NCBI RefSeq assembly: GCF_963678635.1
Contig: NC_087066.1
Coordinates: 61,990,054 to 62,054,053 of the forward strand
Source of the DNA: Symsagittifera roscoffensis
Taxonomy: Eukaryota; Xenacoelomorpha; Acoela; Convolutidae
DNA: 64,000 nt
Direction: 5' to 3'
This document shows, one piece after another, positions 12,838 to 22,853 of this stretch (its first letter is position 1; each line of letters opens with the position of its first letter). The notes beneath the pieces were generated by a model. The model saw only the letters and a list, made by a program, of their open reading frames with translations, did not search any database and had not been told where the DNA came from. The position numbers and the translations under genes are program-made.

Positions 12838-13945
12838 GCTTGCAATAACGGAACGAAGCTAATAATGGGACCGGCAGGGACAGGAAAAACTATTTTGACT
12901 CTTCATAAAATCGTTAATTTGTGTAAAACACAACCGAAAGACAAAATACTTCTGCTCTGCAGCGGAAAATTTACCGGTTCATACTGTAAAATGCTAGAGG
13001 ACAACGAAATTCCATGTCAAAGGCTAATGTCTGATGGTCGGACTTATAAGAAAAGCGGATTTTTCAAAGACAAATACTTCGAACATGTGTACGACCCGCT
13101 ATCTTCAGATCTTCAAAGTGGCATCAGCACAAAAGCATTTGGTCAAAAGCAAGTCATGATTGGGGAAACGAATGATTTTCTAGAATCCTCAGATACCTTT
13201 GCTTGAAAGTTTGATATGGAAAAAACTAATGTTACACGCTGGGTTATGAAAACACATATGGGCATTGATGATTGTTCTGTACAAAGAGTTTGTGAGAGCC
13301 CATTGAATCCCTTAAGTATTTTAACCACCGATAAATTTTTCACCTGGTTAGTATTAGACAGCCACCAATCAAATGCTGAAATGATGACGAAATTAACGCA
13401 CACCAAAAAATTGATTTCGTCAAAAAGTGTTGAAGTTTTTATTCTCGAAGAAGTTCTACAAAACTCGGTTCAAATTAATCAAATGACACGCCGACTTGTT
13501 GAAAACATGAATGGCAATCTAGAAGACCAAGGGCACGTTCCCCCTGGTACTCTATTAGATGTAAAGCAAGGATCTAATTTACAGGGACCTCCGATAACTA
13601 TTTTTGAGCTTACAGATGTTGACAAAAGTAAATTTGTAGCGTTCATGCTAAGTCGAATGATGAAAGAAGGAATGCAAGCTGGTGACCTTCATATTTTGTC
13701 AATGTATAGTTTTGACAAATTTATACCTGAATTGGGGGAAACCATTCGCCTGAGGTGTCCCGAGTTTTTGTCGCAACTGGGAATTAACGATGAAACAGAA
13801 GTTGACTGTTCCGGTTTTTGAGACAAAGTCATTTGAATGGGAGAGGGTTATTGTTCTTGAACATCAGTTAGACATTCCTTTACTAGGGTTATCGAAAAAT
13901 GAGTTAAGAAGAGCAAAAATTAAAGGCATCCGATTGAAGCGCTGA
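12838..13945 (+). pseudogene. SF1 helicase fragment, copy 1 (pseudogene)
   Basis: The frame 12865-13206 contains Walker A (GPAGTGKT) preceded by a beta-strand-like KLIM. An in-frame TGA at 13204-13206 interrupts it, and the same frame resumes through 13821. There, 'WLVLDSHQSN' fits a degenerate Walker B (LVLDEAQ-like, with the catalytic Glu changed to Ser), and an 'AGDLHILSMYS' segment follows. A frame change near 13810 is needed to read 'SFEWERVIVLEH', which resembles the SF1 helicase motif around 'GLEW..VIV'. This order fits UvrD-like or DUF2075/Schlafen-type helicases of superfamily 1. The N-terminus before Walker A and the last motif are missing. It is almost certainly non-functional; introns are a less likely explanation of the breaks. 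Confidence 0.7.
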
Positions 13946-14353
13946 CCTAGGCAAAAGTTACGCAATTGTAGTGATTAAAAGAAAAACACTTTTTTTTCTA
14001 AGCCGAGGGGACTCTTCGTACAGTTTCAATCGATGTTCGACTAATATTGCAATGGTCTGTATAATGTGATTTACCTAATGACCGTGTTCAACGTTTTGTC
14101 AAAACCAAAAGAACTGAAGTTTGAAAAAAAAGCAGATTTCAGAACTGTTTTACTGAAGTTTTCATGTAAGATTCAAGTTATGTTTTAAAAAAATTTACTG
14201 AATTATTCAGAAATTTGGTAATTTGTTTTCCAAAGAACCCACCTGCAATTTTGGACAATTAAATGTCTTGTTATCATAGTCCGCTTCTTATGAAAAATTG
14301 GCTTTCCGACTATTTTTGACATTTAACGTTTTCGTATTTGCACTACTAGGTAC
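12838..14353 (+). repeat. Tandem-duplicated helicase segment, unit 1
   Basis: This unit of about 1.5 kb is repeated at 14852-16353. Homology begins abruptly at 'TTGCAATAACGGAACGAAGC', a few codons before the Walker A motif, in both copies. It runs past the coding remnant to 'TTCGTATTTGCACTACT'. Unit 1 stops where the solo LTR begins (14354). Sequence identity is high, with scattered substitutions. Confidence 0.85.
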
Positions 14354-14761
14354 TGGAACCTGATCTAAACTACATTTTATTATTGGATAAATTAGATATT
14401 TTACCACTGTAAACTATTTAATATTAATCAATCATAATCCATCTAACTAACAACCCACTTATTTGTAAGTGCTGAAATGACTTGTAATTTAAGCACAAGA
14501 GAGATTTGAATTTAACTTAGAAAATAGCTACCTCTCCAAGAGACCTTCAGCAGTCGCAATAAGCCAGTATACTCTAGATCTATTGAGCCTAGCAGAGACT
14601 AGTTAAACACCCTGAGACTAGTAGATATAAGAGTAAGATTAGGATCGGTATTAGACTAAGAAGTTGCACGAATCTATCCGGCCGAAAATAAGAAAGCGTG
14701 ACGAGCAGACGGTGTACCTTATCTGAAATTACTCTATGAGTTAGACCAAAGACCCAACTCA
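14354..14761 (+). mobile_element. Solo LTR of the A/B retroelement family
   Basis: It runs for 408 bp from TGGAACC to AACTCA and aligns along its length with the LTRs at 22322-22730 and 38849-39255, in the same orientation. Neither flank carries element-internal sequence (no priming site follows), so it is a solo LTR. I find no matching target duplication: the left flank is GGTAC and the right is TGATT. The inner hairpin has lost its perfect pairing. The LTR sits exactly between the two helicase copies. Confidence 0.88.
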
Positions 14762-14851
14762 TGATTCCGACATCTGAGCCATCGTGCGTAAAAACCTCAA
14801 AGTCTTCGAAGCTTCTTTTCTTGACCCCACGGCAACAAGAGGTCTGAAGAT

Positions 14852-15955
14852 CTTGCAATAACGGAACGAAGCTAATAATGGGACCGGCAGGGACAGGAAA
14901 AACTATTTTGACTCTTCATAAAATCGTTAATTTGTGTAAAACACAACCGACAGACAAAATAATTCTGCTCTGCAGCGGAAAATTTACCGATTCATACTGT
15001 AAAATGCTAGAGGACAACGAAATTTCATGTCAAAGGCTGATGTCTGATGGTCGGACTTATAAGAAAAGCGGATTTTTCAAAGACAAATACTTCGAACATG
15101 TGTACGACCCGCTATCTTCAGATCTTCAAAGTGGCATCAGCACAAAAGCATTTGGTCAAAAGCAAGTCATGATTGGGGAAACGAATGATTTTCTAGAATC
15201 CTCAGATACCTTCGCTTGAAAGTTTGATATGGAAAAAACTAATGTTACACGCTGGGTTATGAAAACACATATGGGCATTGATGATTGTTCTGTACAAAGA
15301 ATTTGTGAGAGCCCATTGAATCCCTTAAGTATTTTAACCACCGATAAATTTTTCACCTGGTTAGTATTAGACAGCCACCAATCAAATGCTGAAATGATGA
15401 CGAAATTAACGCACACCAAAAAATTGATTTCGTCAAAAAGTGTTGAAGTTTTTATTCTCGAAGAAGTTCTACAAAACTCGGTTCAAATTAATCAAATGAC
15501 ACGCCGACTTGTTGAAAACATGAATGGCAATCTAGAAGACCAAGGGCACGTTCCCCCTGGTACTCTATTAGATGTAAAGCAAGGATCTAATTTCCAGGGA
15601 CCTCCGATGAATATTTTTGAGCTTACAGATGTTGACAAAAGTAAATTTGTAGCGTTCATGCTAAGTCGAATGATGAAAGAAGGAATGCAAGCTGGTGACA
15701 TTCATATTTTGTCAATGTATAGTTTTGACAAATTTATATCTGAATTGGGGGAAACCATTCGCCTGAGGTGTCCCGAGTTTTTGTCGGAACTGGGAATTAT
15801 CGATGAAACAGAAGTTGACTGTTCCAGTTTTTGAGACAAAGTCATTTGAATGGGAGAGGGTTATTGTTATTGAACATCAGTTAGACATTCCTTTACTAGG
15901 GTTATCGAAAATTGAGTTAAGAAGACCAAAAATTATAGCTTATCGATTGAAGCGC
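14852..15955 (+). pseudogene. SF1 helicase fragment, copy 2 (pseudogene)
   Basis: It has the same structure as copy 1: Walker A GPAGTGKT at the start of 14878-15219, the same in-frame TGA (15217-15219), then an open frame to 15834 with 'WLVLDSHQSN' and 'AGDIHILSMYS'. The remnant of the 'FEWERVIVIEH' motif lies in a shifted frame after 15820. Sharing both lesions with copy 1 shows the gene was already broken, or already missing its exon context, when it was duplicated. A few amino-acid differences separate the copies. No promoter or N-terminal exon is visible. Confidence 0.7.
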
Positions 15956-16353
15956 TGACCCAAGCAAAAGTTACGCAATTGTAGTGAATAAACTTTTTTT
16001 TCTAAGCCGAGGGGACTCTTCGTACAGTTTCAATCGATGTTCGACTAATATCGCTATGGTCTGTATAATATGATTTACCAACTGACCGTGTTGAACGTTT
16101 TGTCAAAACCAAAAGAACATAAGTTTGAAAAAAAGCAGATTTCAGAATTGTTTTACTGGAGTTTTCATGTAAGATTTAAGTTACATTTTGAAAAAAAATT
16201 TACTGAATTATTTAGAAATTTGGCAATTTGTTTTCCAAAGAACCCACCTGCAATTTTGTACAATTAAATATCTTGTTATCATAGACCGCTTGTTTTGAAA
16301 AATTGGCTTTCGGACTATTTTTGACATTTAAAGTTTTCGTATTTGCACTACTC
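14852..16353 (+). repeat. Tandem-duplicated helicase segment, unit 2
   Basis: This is the second unit of the segment at 12838-14353. About 90 bp of unrelated sequence (14762-14851) separates it from the solo LTR. Homology to unit 1 ends around 'TTTGCACTACTCGGT'. A 65-codon frame at 16070-16267 lies in its 3' part. It matches DNA that is frameshifted in unit 1, so it has no independent support as a gene. Confidence 0.85.
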
Positions 16354-16774
16354 GGTCCACTATAAAAATCAAGCTTACGCGATTTGGCAGAAGAGACTGA
16401 TTTTTAAGAAGACATATTTTCTTTGGATGACTTCAAATTCAGTGATAAATCCCATTGAGAGATATTTAAAATGGGTAGGAACTTTTTATTTGGGTTTGTT
16501 TTGATTTTTTTTTTTCCATTTTCCATGCAAAATAAGGAACCGCAAACAACCATTGGATTGGGTTGAGTGAGATATCAAATTAAAGCCTTCCCAGTCGTTA
16601 TTCGAGTGTCATTAAAAATGTTTCAAAATGGTTCCGGTGTCGAGAAAACTGGTATGGATTTTTTGAGCTTTACCTAATTTCGATCAAAGGGAGTTAAGCC
16701 AAGATAAAATTCGTTAAATATGTATGTGACTTTAGCTGACAAAAACGTATTTTTAAATAAAATTAGATGTAAAA
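16354..16774. other. Non-coding, no feature seen
   Basis: This is AT-rich sequence following the helicase duplication. I see no ORF of note, no terminal repeats and no match to other parts of the window. Confidence 0.5.
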
Positions 16775-17512
16775 AAGGTTCTCGCAAGCAACAAATTTGT
16801 ACTACCAAAAAAGACTGCTCGTATCAGGGTGAAGCCCTGAATGTTCCGACTGCCTTTTAAGGTTTATTGAGCAGTAATAACATATCAGAATTAAATGAAA
16901 TTAAATAAAATGAATCTTTTTCTTCTAAAATTTGAAAGTTTTTATGAAAATCATCCCCCCCACACGCCATATAAAGAACAAAAGGATAGGTTTCGTTCCT
17001 TGTAACAAATCAATTATGGCAATTAAGCTTCGTTCAACTAATTTGAAACAAATTTATAAAACTGATTAAATCTCCGCTTACGCGTTAATAGAGCGAATTA
17101 TATTGCGCGTTAATTGTCCCAAATTGGTCAAAATGGCCAAAATGGCAATCTTTAAACCCTCATAACTTTACGTAAAATGATCACAGGTGAAATATATTTT
17201 CAAATTTAAGCTCAGGACAACAATACTTTTTGAATGATAAAAAAAATTCCGTCAAAAATGGCTAGTTAAAAAGTCGAAATTTTTCTGAAGAAAAAAAAAC
17301 CCACCCCGAGCACAATTATTCCGTTACTTTCGTATCGAAAGTCGGAACAAAAACAGAATGCGTTTACTACCCTAACAGATCGTTTCGGAGCAAGCAAAGA
17401 CGAAAACTGAAAAAAAAAAGGAAACATGGTTTTCAGCACCATAAGAGAGTTATCTTGCAAAGTTCTTTGAAAGACGATGCATCTCTTAGATATTTTTCGC
17501 AAAATTCGAACA
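16775..17512 (+). repeat. Partial copy of the hAT-MITE interior, carrying an insertion
   Basis: The segments 16775-16812 ('GGTTCTCGCAAGCAACAAAT...') and 17349-17512 ('CAGAATGCGTTTACTAC...' to 'GCAAAATTCG') match a continuous stretch at 18057-18242 inside the MITE at 17833-18458. The 536-bp element at 16813-17348 lies between the two halves. The MITE termini are not present here, so this is a truncated relative. Confidence 0.8.
16813..17348 (+). mobile_element. 540-bp structured repeat, copy 1 (with empty site)
   Basis: It starts GACTGCTCG and ends GTCGGAAC. The paralogous sequence at 18057-18110 is uninterrupted at the corresponding point, so it serves as an empty site and fixes both ends. 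The flanks are A-rich, giving a probable AAAAA duplication. The first ~70 bp can fold: an outer stem ACTGCTC/GAGCAGT encloses CAGGG/CCCTG and CCTT/AAGG arms. The last 25 bp hold a CTTTCG/CGAAAG palindrome. No ORF and no long terminal inverted repeats. The class is unknown. Confidence 0.85.
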
Positions 17513-17824
17513 ACACATTAACGGATCTTGCAAGAAAATCAAATTTGCAGATTCAAGTAGGATCTTAAAAGACATAACTTTTAGTGAGAAAAAACAGCTT
17601 TACGCGCTAAAGGAATTATCGTTCGAGGAAGAAAGAAGCAATTTTAGCTTCTTGTATATACATACAACCCGCTAGTTGACTGCCTCAAAAAGCTATATTG
17701 TTTCTTTACAACAAAATTTTTAACTTAAGACTAGCTACAATTCAAGTTTTCATGTTCAATTCATACCGTAATCTCTCAAAAAAGAAAAAACAGTTTGCAA
17801 AGAAAAATAGAAAAATGAAACAAA
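17513..17824. other. Non-coding, no feature seen
   Basis: AT-rich DNA up to the MITE's left target duplication. No gene or repeat is visible. Confidence 0.45.
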
Positions 17825-17832
17825 GTAAAGAT

Positions 17833-18458
17833 CAGCAGCGGATTTAGGGGGGAGGGGGCTCGGACGCCCATCCCCCTCTTAGGGATGCGACCCCCTACTA
17901 ACCCTACCAACCCCGTACCAACCCTACCAACCCTCTCAGGGATGCGACCCGAAAATATTAAGAGTCAATCACTTGATTCCACCATTATTTGGTCTTCTTG
18001 CGAGCTGTATAACTCAAATAGCTGTATAGCTACTTTATTTGTAATAAACAAAAACGGTTCTCGCAAGCAACAAATATATACTACCAAAAAACAGAGTGCG
18101 TTTACTACTAAAACAGATAGTTTCGGAAGAAGCAAAGACGAAAACTGAAAAAAAAGGAAACATGGTTTTCAGCACCATAAGAGATTTATCTTGCAAAGTT
18201 TGTTGAAAGACGATGCATCTCTTAGAAATATGTTGCAAAATTCGGCACCAATCTAAACTAATTTTGAAGGTGGTGCGCGTGCCGAAATCATGCAAAAAAA
18301 GGCTAAAAATACCATTTTTGACCTTTTTTCAAAACTTTTCCTGCGGCGCAGAAAATTTGGTCAAATTAGGGTTTTTGTAAAGATTAGGTTGACAAAATTT
18401 TCATTTTTTTGAACTCCCCGCCCCCTCCTCCCTCGAGAAGTTTCTAGATCCGCTCCTG
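17833..18458. mobile_element. hAT-like MITE with 8-bp target duplication
   Basis: The 626-bp element is flanked on both sides by GTAAAGAT (17825-17832 and 18459-18466), a perfect 8-bp target duplication. Its ends are inverted repeats of about 15 bp: CAGCAGCGGATTTAG at the left and the complement of CAGGAGCGGATCTAG at the right. An 8-bp duplication with CAG-beginning termini fits the hAT superfamily. Both ends are followed by G-rich sequence. There is no transposase; the 87-codon frame inside (17885-18148) is low-complexity and not supported. Confidence 0.88.
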
Positions 18459-18466
18459 GTAAAGAT

Positions 18467-19117
18467 AAATACGAAAGCGTTTCAACTTCAGGTTATGCTC
18501 TTTGTTGCATTTTTTACCCTAAAGGGCCAATACTTGATTTTTTTGGAATCGGTATGACGACAAAAAGCAGAAAACGTGTGGATTTGAAAAACTTTTTCAA
18601 GTTATGTAATGTTTTTAAAAGTATATAATTTTTTAACATAAAAACATTGTTTAAGTGAATAAGATGAGGGTAAAATTTTGAATATTTTTTCTTTCTCAAA
18701 ATAATTTCAACCTACCTTGATCATATCCATATTTCGTCTTATTTTTCTCGCGTTGTTTTTGACAAAAACTTCAAGCTCTTAGCTTGAAGGATCTTGGAAG
18801 AATTTTGCAAGATTCCTGCAAGACAACTTTACTTTATCGACTAGGAGCGCGACTTTTTAACGCACTCAAATAACTTTTTCCACAATGATCTGAAAAACAT
18901 CTTTCAGTACATTGCTGCGCAACATATAAAACGGTTGTGGCCACAGAAATTCAGTGATCCCTGAATTCCCTGCATTTTCTAATCAACAAAAAAATTTTTT
19001 CAACTGTTTGCGAACCCATTAGACAGAACTGCAATAATTGACAGAACATTCATCCCTCAGTCCGGAGGCAAGCAGACCATCAACTTATACTGTGGAATAA
19101 ATGAAATGATAAAACAC
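18467..19117. other. Non-coding, no feature seen
   Basis: AT-rich DNA between two mobile elements. I find no gene-like frame, no RNA gene and no repeat shared with the rest of the window. Confidence 0.5.
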
Positions 19118-19552
19118 GACTGCTGGTATCAGGTCGAAGCCCTAAATGTTACGAATGCCTTTTAAGGCCTATGGAGCAGTAATATCATTAGAAAAATAAA
19201 TGTAATGAAATGAAATGAAAAAAAAAGAGATTTTTAAAACTTATTCCCCCACACGCCATGTAAAGTACGAGGCGATAGATTTTGATTTTAGTAACAAATC
19301 ATTTATGGCAGTTAAGCTTTTGTCAGACACTTGGAACGATTTCTAACACGAATTAAATCTCCGCTTAAGCGTTAATAACACATAACTTATTTCGCGTTAA
19401 TTGTCCAAGATTGGCCTAAATGGCAATCTTTAAACACCCATACCTTTACAAAAATAATCACAGGCGAAATATTTTCTTCAAGTCTAAGCTCAAGACAACA
19501 ATAACTTTTGACTATAGCTAAAAATTCAGTCAAACATGGCTAGTTAAAAATT
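19118..19552 (+). mobile_element. 540-bp structured repeat, copy 2 (3' truncated)
   Basis: It begins GACTGCTGG and keeps the hairpin region (ACTGCT/AGCAGT). It follows copy 1 through 'CACACGCCATGTAAAG' and 'AATCTCCGCTTAAGCGTTAATA' to the 'GGCTAGTTAAAAA' point, where homology ends. The ~80-bp 3' end is missing. Confidence 0.8.
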
Positions 19553-19649
19553 ACAAACGCACAAGATCTAAGAAAAAATAGCCTCTGCTTGAATAGTAAA
19601 ACTTCATGACTACAGCCTACCACAAGTGGTTGTTGCGACATTCCTAACA

Positions 19650-19996
19650 AAAGTAACAGAATAATTGTGCTCGGGTTGGTTTTTTTTCTTCGGACATTTT
19701 TTGACTTTTTAACTAGCCATTTCTGACGCGCTATTAACGCATGAACGGATATTTATTGCGTCTTAAAAATCGTTCCAAACTGGTTGAAGGAAGCTTATTT
19801 GCCGTAAATGATTTAATACTAGGAGCAAAACTATCAATTTGTTTTTTATATGGCGTGTGAGGGGATGATTTTCACAAAAAATCTCAAATTAAAGAAAGTT
19901 GTTTTTATTAAATTTAATTTTTTTCTTGTTGGAACTGCTCCATAGACCTTAAAAAGCAGTCGAAACATTCAGTGCTTCGCCTTGATAAGAGCAGTT
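19650..19996 (-). mobile_element. 540-bp structured repeat, copy 3 (inverted, internally deleted)
   Basis: On the minus strand it starts at the conserved ACTGCTC hairpin (about 19995) and ends near 'AAAAGTAACAGAATAATTGTGCTCGGG' (about 19650). A middle portion is missing. It faces copy 2 across ~100 bp, so together they make an imperfect inverted repeat. Confidence 0.78.
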
Positions 19997-20633
19997 TTGT
20001 TGGTTTTAAACTTACCCCTTTCTGGTGTCTTCGCAACCAATTGCTCTGTTAGAGACTGTTCATACACGAATTTTTTATTCGCCGTTCACGTTTTTTATTG
20101 ATCGGGTCGGTAAAAATATAGATGTATATGGGACCAAGTCGGCCAACTTTTTCGAGCACACGTTTTTGCCATATTTTGGAGCAAAAATTAAGTCAGTAAC
20201 TATAAAACTGCTTCCGGCTACAAAATTAGTTTTTGCACAACAAAAAAAAATAATTTTTAGATTTGTATTGGCTGTAATAGCTACCAAATACTACCCAAAT
20301 TGATTTAAATTGAGTTTTAGGAGCTAAAATCGATCCTACATTTTCTGAGCAGCTCGATATAAAAACCATTTTAGTTTTCAAACAAATACATTTTTAGTTG
20401 ATTTGGGTTTTTCAGTGATGAAATAATTCGAACCTAAACTTTCGCTCTCTAATAACTCAAAATAATGTCTTAATTGCTAGATTTGATTCTTTTTGATCTT
20501 AACAAGGTGTTGGGGTCAAAATCTGGATTTATGTTTAAATGATATCTGTTTAAATACATAAATGTTGGCTAACGCTTCCTATAATTTTTAAAGTCACTTT
20601 TCTGGTCTATTCAAAACGATATGTTCAGTCATT
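19997..20633. other. Non-coding, no gene supported
   Basis: The stretch is AT-rich. The 92-codon frame at 20025-20303 starts with GTG in DNA without other gene signals, and a 70-codon frame opposes it on the other strand. I do not support either. Confidence 0.45.
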
Positions 20634-21171
20634 GTTCCGACTCTCGATACGAAAGTAACGGAATATTTGTGCTCGGGGTGGGTTTTGTTTTTTCTTCAGA
20701 CAAATTTCGACTTTTTAACTAGCCATTTCTGACGAAATTTTTTAATATCATTCGAAAGGTATTGTTGTCCTGAGCTCAAATTTGAAAAGATGTTTCACCT
20801 GTGATCATTTTACGTAAATTTATGAGGGTTTAAAGATTGCCATTTTGGCCATTTTGACCAGTTTGGGACAATTAACGCGCGATATATTTCGCGCTATTAA
20901 CACGTAAGCGGAGATTTAATCCGTCTTAGAAATCGTTCCAAATTGGTTGAAGGAAGCTTATTTGCCATAATTGATTTGTTACAAGGAACGAAATCTATCC
21001 TTTTGTACTTTATATGGCATGTGGGTTGATGATTTTCATAAAAAATTTCAAACTTTAGAAAAAAAAATTTTCATTTTGTTTTATTTCAGTGAATTTTTTA
21101 ATGTTATTACTGCTTCATAAACTTTAAAAGGCAGTCGGAACATTCAGGGCTTCGCCCTGATACGAGCAGTC
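20634..21171 (-). mobile_element. 540-bp structured repeat, copy 4 (full length, inverted)
   Basis: It is 538 bp on the minus strand, from GACTGCTCG (ending 21171) to GTCGGAAC (20634). It matches copy 1 end to end, which confirms the element boundaries independently. The arm CAGGG-CGAAG-CCCTG is perfect here. No clear target duplication is visible. Confidence 0.85.
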
Positions 21172-21493
21172 TTGTTTAGTTTTCGATATAGATTCGCCAA
21201 AAATCTATCGTCAAATCCAATATAGAAAAATTACTCCTAACAACGAAATCGAGCTTCAATTGCAGCAAACTGGAATAAAAAGAGGATTTGCAGCTCCTAG
21301 AATTTCTTGCGGGCAGTTGCACGGCTGACCTTAGACACATTTAGTTCGAAAATTGTCAAAAAGATGAATTTTTAAGAAACTTGGTTATATATTAAATTGA
21401 TTGTTCATTAAAATTGATTGTACATTAACCAATTTGAAACTGGTATATATTGATCAGTGTGATTTATACTTACTATATACCCGGTATTGTATA
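21172..21493. other. 3' flank of the methyltransferase gene
   Basis: AT-rich DNA immediately downstream of the methyltransferase stop codon on the minus strand. I cannot place a polyadenylation signal with confidence. Confidence 0.4.
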
Positions 21494-22266
21494 TTAAAAT
21501 CTGGTCATGTACCACAAATCATAACTAAACCGATTCCATATTCCATATTCAGGTCCAAATTTCTGTCTTTCGAAGTCTGTGACGTTTCTATGAATCATCG
21601 AAATTGATTCCATAAATTTAAATTTTTCCAATAAATGCGTTCTTAATCGGTAAATGCGCTCTCGTCCCTCAAGCGGATAAACGAGCGCAAACGCAATCAT
21701 CCCTGGCTCTTTTCCAGCTGCAAACCAGTCTATTATCTGATGGATTACATCTTCATTGATGTAACCGGAAGAGTTAATATGCATAATATTCGCGCTCTCG
21801 CAGTTTGCTTTCAATAGATGGCTCTCAGATACAGAGAGGGCATTTAGATCCAATTTTAGAATCTCGTCGAATATTCCGGCCTTCTTTCCGAATTCAAGAG
21901 CCGGTTCACTTATATCTACACCAAGAGTCTCAACTGGGAAGGATCTGGGCTTGCTAAGCTGATAGCATGTGGCCTCGGAGGCCCATGTTTTCTCAAAATC
22001 CTGGAAAACATACAGAAGTTTGATTTGATTTTTCCTCCATGAATAGCTAGAACAAGAAGAAATGGTTTGAAATTCTGAGAAACTAGTGGGTGAAAAAAAC
22101 ACACCTCTTGATAGTAGGCATGGGTGTATGCTAGGGTGTCGTTTCCATAGCAGCAGAGCATGTCCATAAACTTCAGGGGCTTGCCGAGGTCTATGGCCCA
22201 TTTTTTGAAGATGGGAATTAGAAATCTTTCGCAGTGCTTGGCTGTAATCTCATGTCGCTCTGCCAT
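21494..22266 (-). CDS. Class I SAM-dependent methyltransferase-like gene (two exons)
   Basis: Reading the minus strand, exon 1 is 22266-22105 (ATG to GAG), followed by a 104-bp intron (22104-22001, GTGTGT...TTTTCCAG). Exon 2 is 22000-21494 and ends in a stop. The split is in phase 0 and gives 222 aa with no lesions. Residues ~32-49 (FMDMLCCYGNDTLAYTHA) sit where motif I of a Rossmann methyltransferase belongs, with only a partial glycine signature. 'LGVDISEPALEF' supplies the acidic residue at the end of strand 2 that holds the SAM ribose, and 'LDLNAL' follows as in motif II. The C-terminal half contains two aromatic-rich stretches. Substrate unknown. A TTTGCAG acceptor 24 bp before the ATG suggests an upstream non-coding or coding exon, now cut off by element A. 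Confidence 0.72.
22001..22104 (-). other. Intron of the methyltransferase gene
   Basis: Donor GAG|GTGTGT and acceptor GTTTTCCAG|GAT on the minus strand join two open frames in phase 0. Without splicing, the first frame runs into different, gene-unlike residues. Confidence 0.75.
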
Positions 22267-22321
22267 TTGTCCTTTCTTCAGCAGCTGCAAATTAGTTTTG
22301 ATTACAGTTTTTGATGCGAAG

Positions 22322-22730
22322 TGGAACCAGATATAAACTATATTTATTATTGGTTATAAATTGGATATTTTATCTCTATAAAAATTTTAATATTAACCAA
22401 TCACGATCCATCTAACTAACAACCCACTTATTTGTAAGTGCTGAAATTACTTGTAATTTCAGCACCAGAGAGATTTGAATTTAACCTAGAAATTAGTTAC
22501 CTCTCCAAGAGACCTTTAGCAATCGCAATAAGCCAGTATACTGTAGATCTATTGAGCCTAGCAGAGACTAGTTAAAGACCCTGAGACTAGTAGATATAAG
22601 AGTAAGATTATGATCGGTATTATACTAAGACAATGCACGAATCAATCCGGCCGAAAATAAGATAGCGTGACGAGCAGACGGTGTACCCTATCCGAAATTA
22701 CTCTATGAGTTACACCTCAAACATAACTCA
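22322..22730 (+). repeat. 5' LTR of element A
   Basis: It is 409 bp, TG...CA. It carries a 13-bp perfect inverted repeat with a 2-nt loop at 22438-22465 and a TATA-like 'GATATAAGAG' around 22590. It is nearly identical in layout to 38849-39255 and to the solo LTR at 14354. Confidence 0.92.
22438..22465 (+). promoter_or_regulatory. Perfect 28-nt hairpin inside the LTR
   Basis: A stem of 13 bp (GTGCTGAAATTAC / GTAATTTCAGCAC) has only TT between the arms. The 5' LTR of element B (58705-58732) keeps it perfectly. The B 3' LTR has one mismatch, the A 3' LTR lacks one A, and the solo LTR has changes in both arms. A regulatory or RNA-processing role is inference. Confidence 0.6.
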
Positions 22731-22732
22731 TC

Positions 22733-22750
22733 TGGTGCGACCATAAGTCT
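22733..22750 (+). promoter_or_regulatory. Candidate primer-binding site of element A
   Basis: Two bases after the LTR, 'TGGTGCGACCATAAGTCT' begins with the TGG complementary to a tRNA CCA end. Element B has the same site with two changes. I could not assign the tRNA from memory. Confidence 0.65.
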
Positions 22751-22853
22751 CGAACAAGACCTTAAAAACAACAAATTAGCTTAGAGCTAACAGAAAGATT
22801 AGAATTAGACAAAAACTTTTTCAAAAATGTCACATGATAATAATCTAATTGAA

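Noticed and set aside
16070-16267. 65-codon ORF after helicase copy 2
   Set aside because: The matching DNA in unit 1 is frameshifted and no helicase motif can be read, so it is likely non-coding or decayed.
20025-20303. 92-codon plus-strand ORF as a gene
   Set aside because: GTG start, opposed by a similar frame on the other strand, no motif and no splice context; typical chance ORF.
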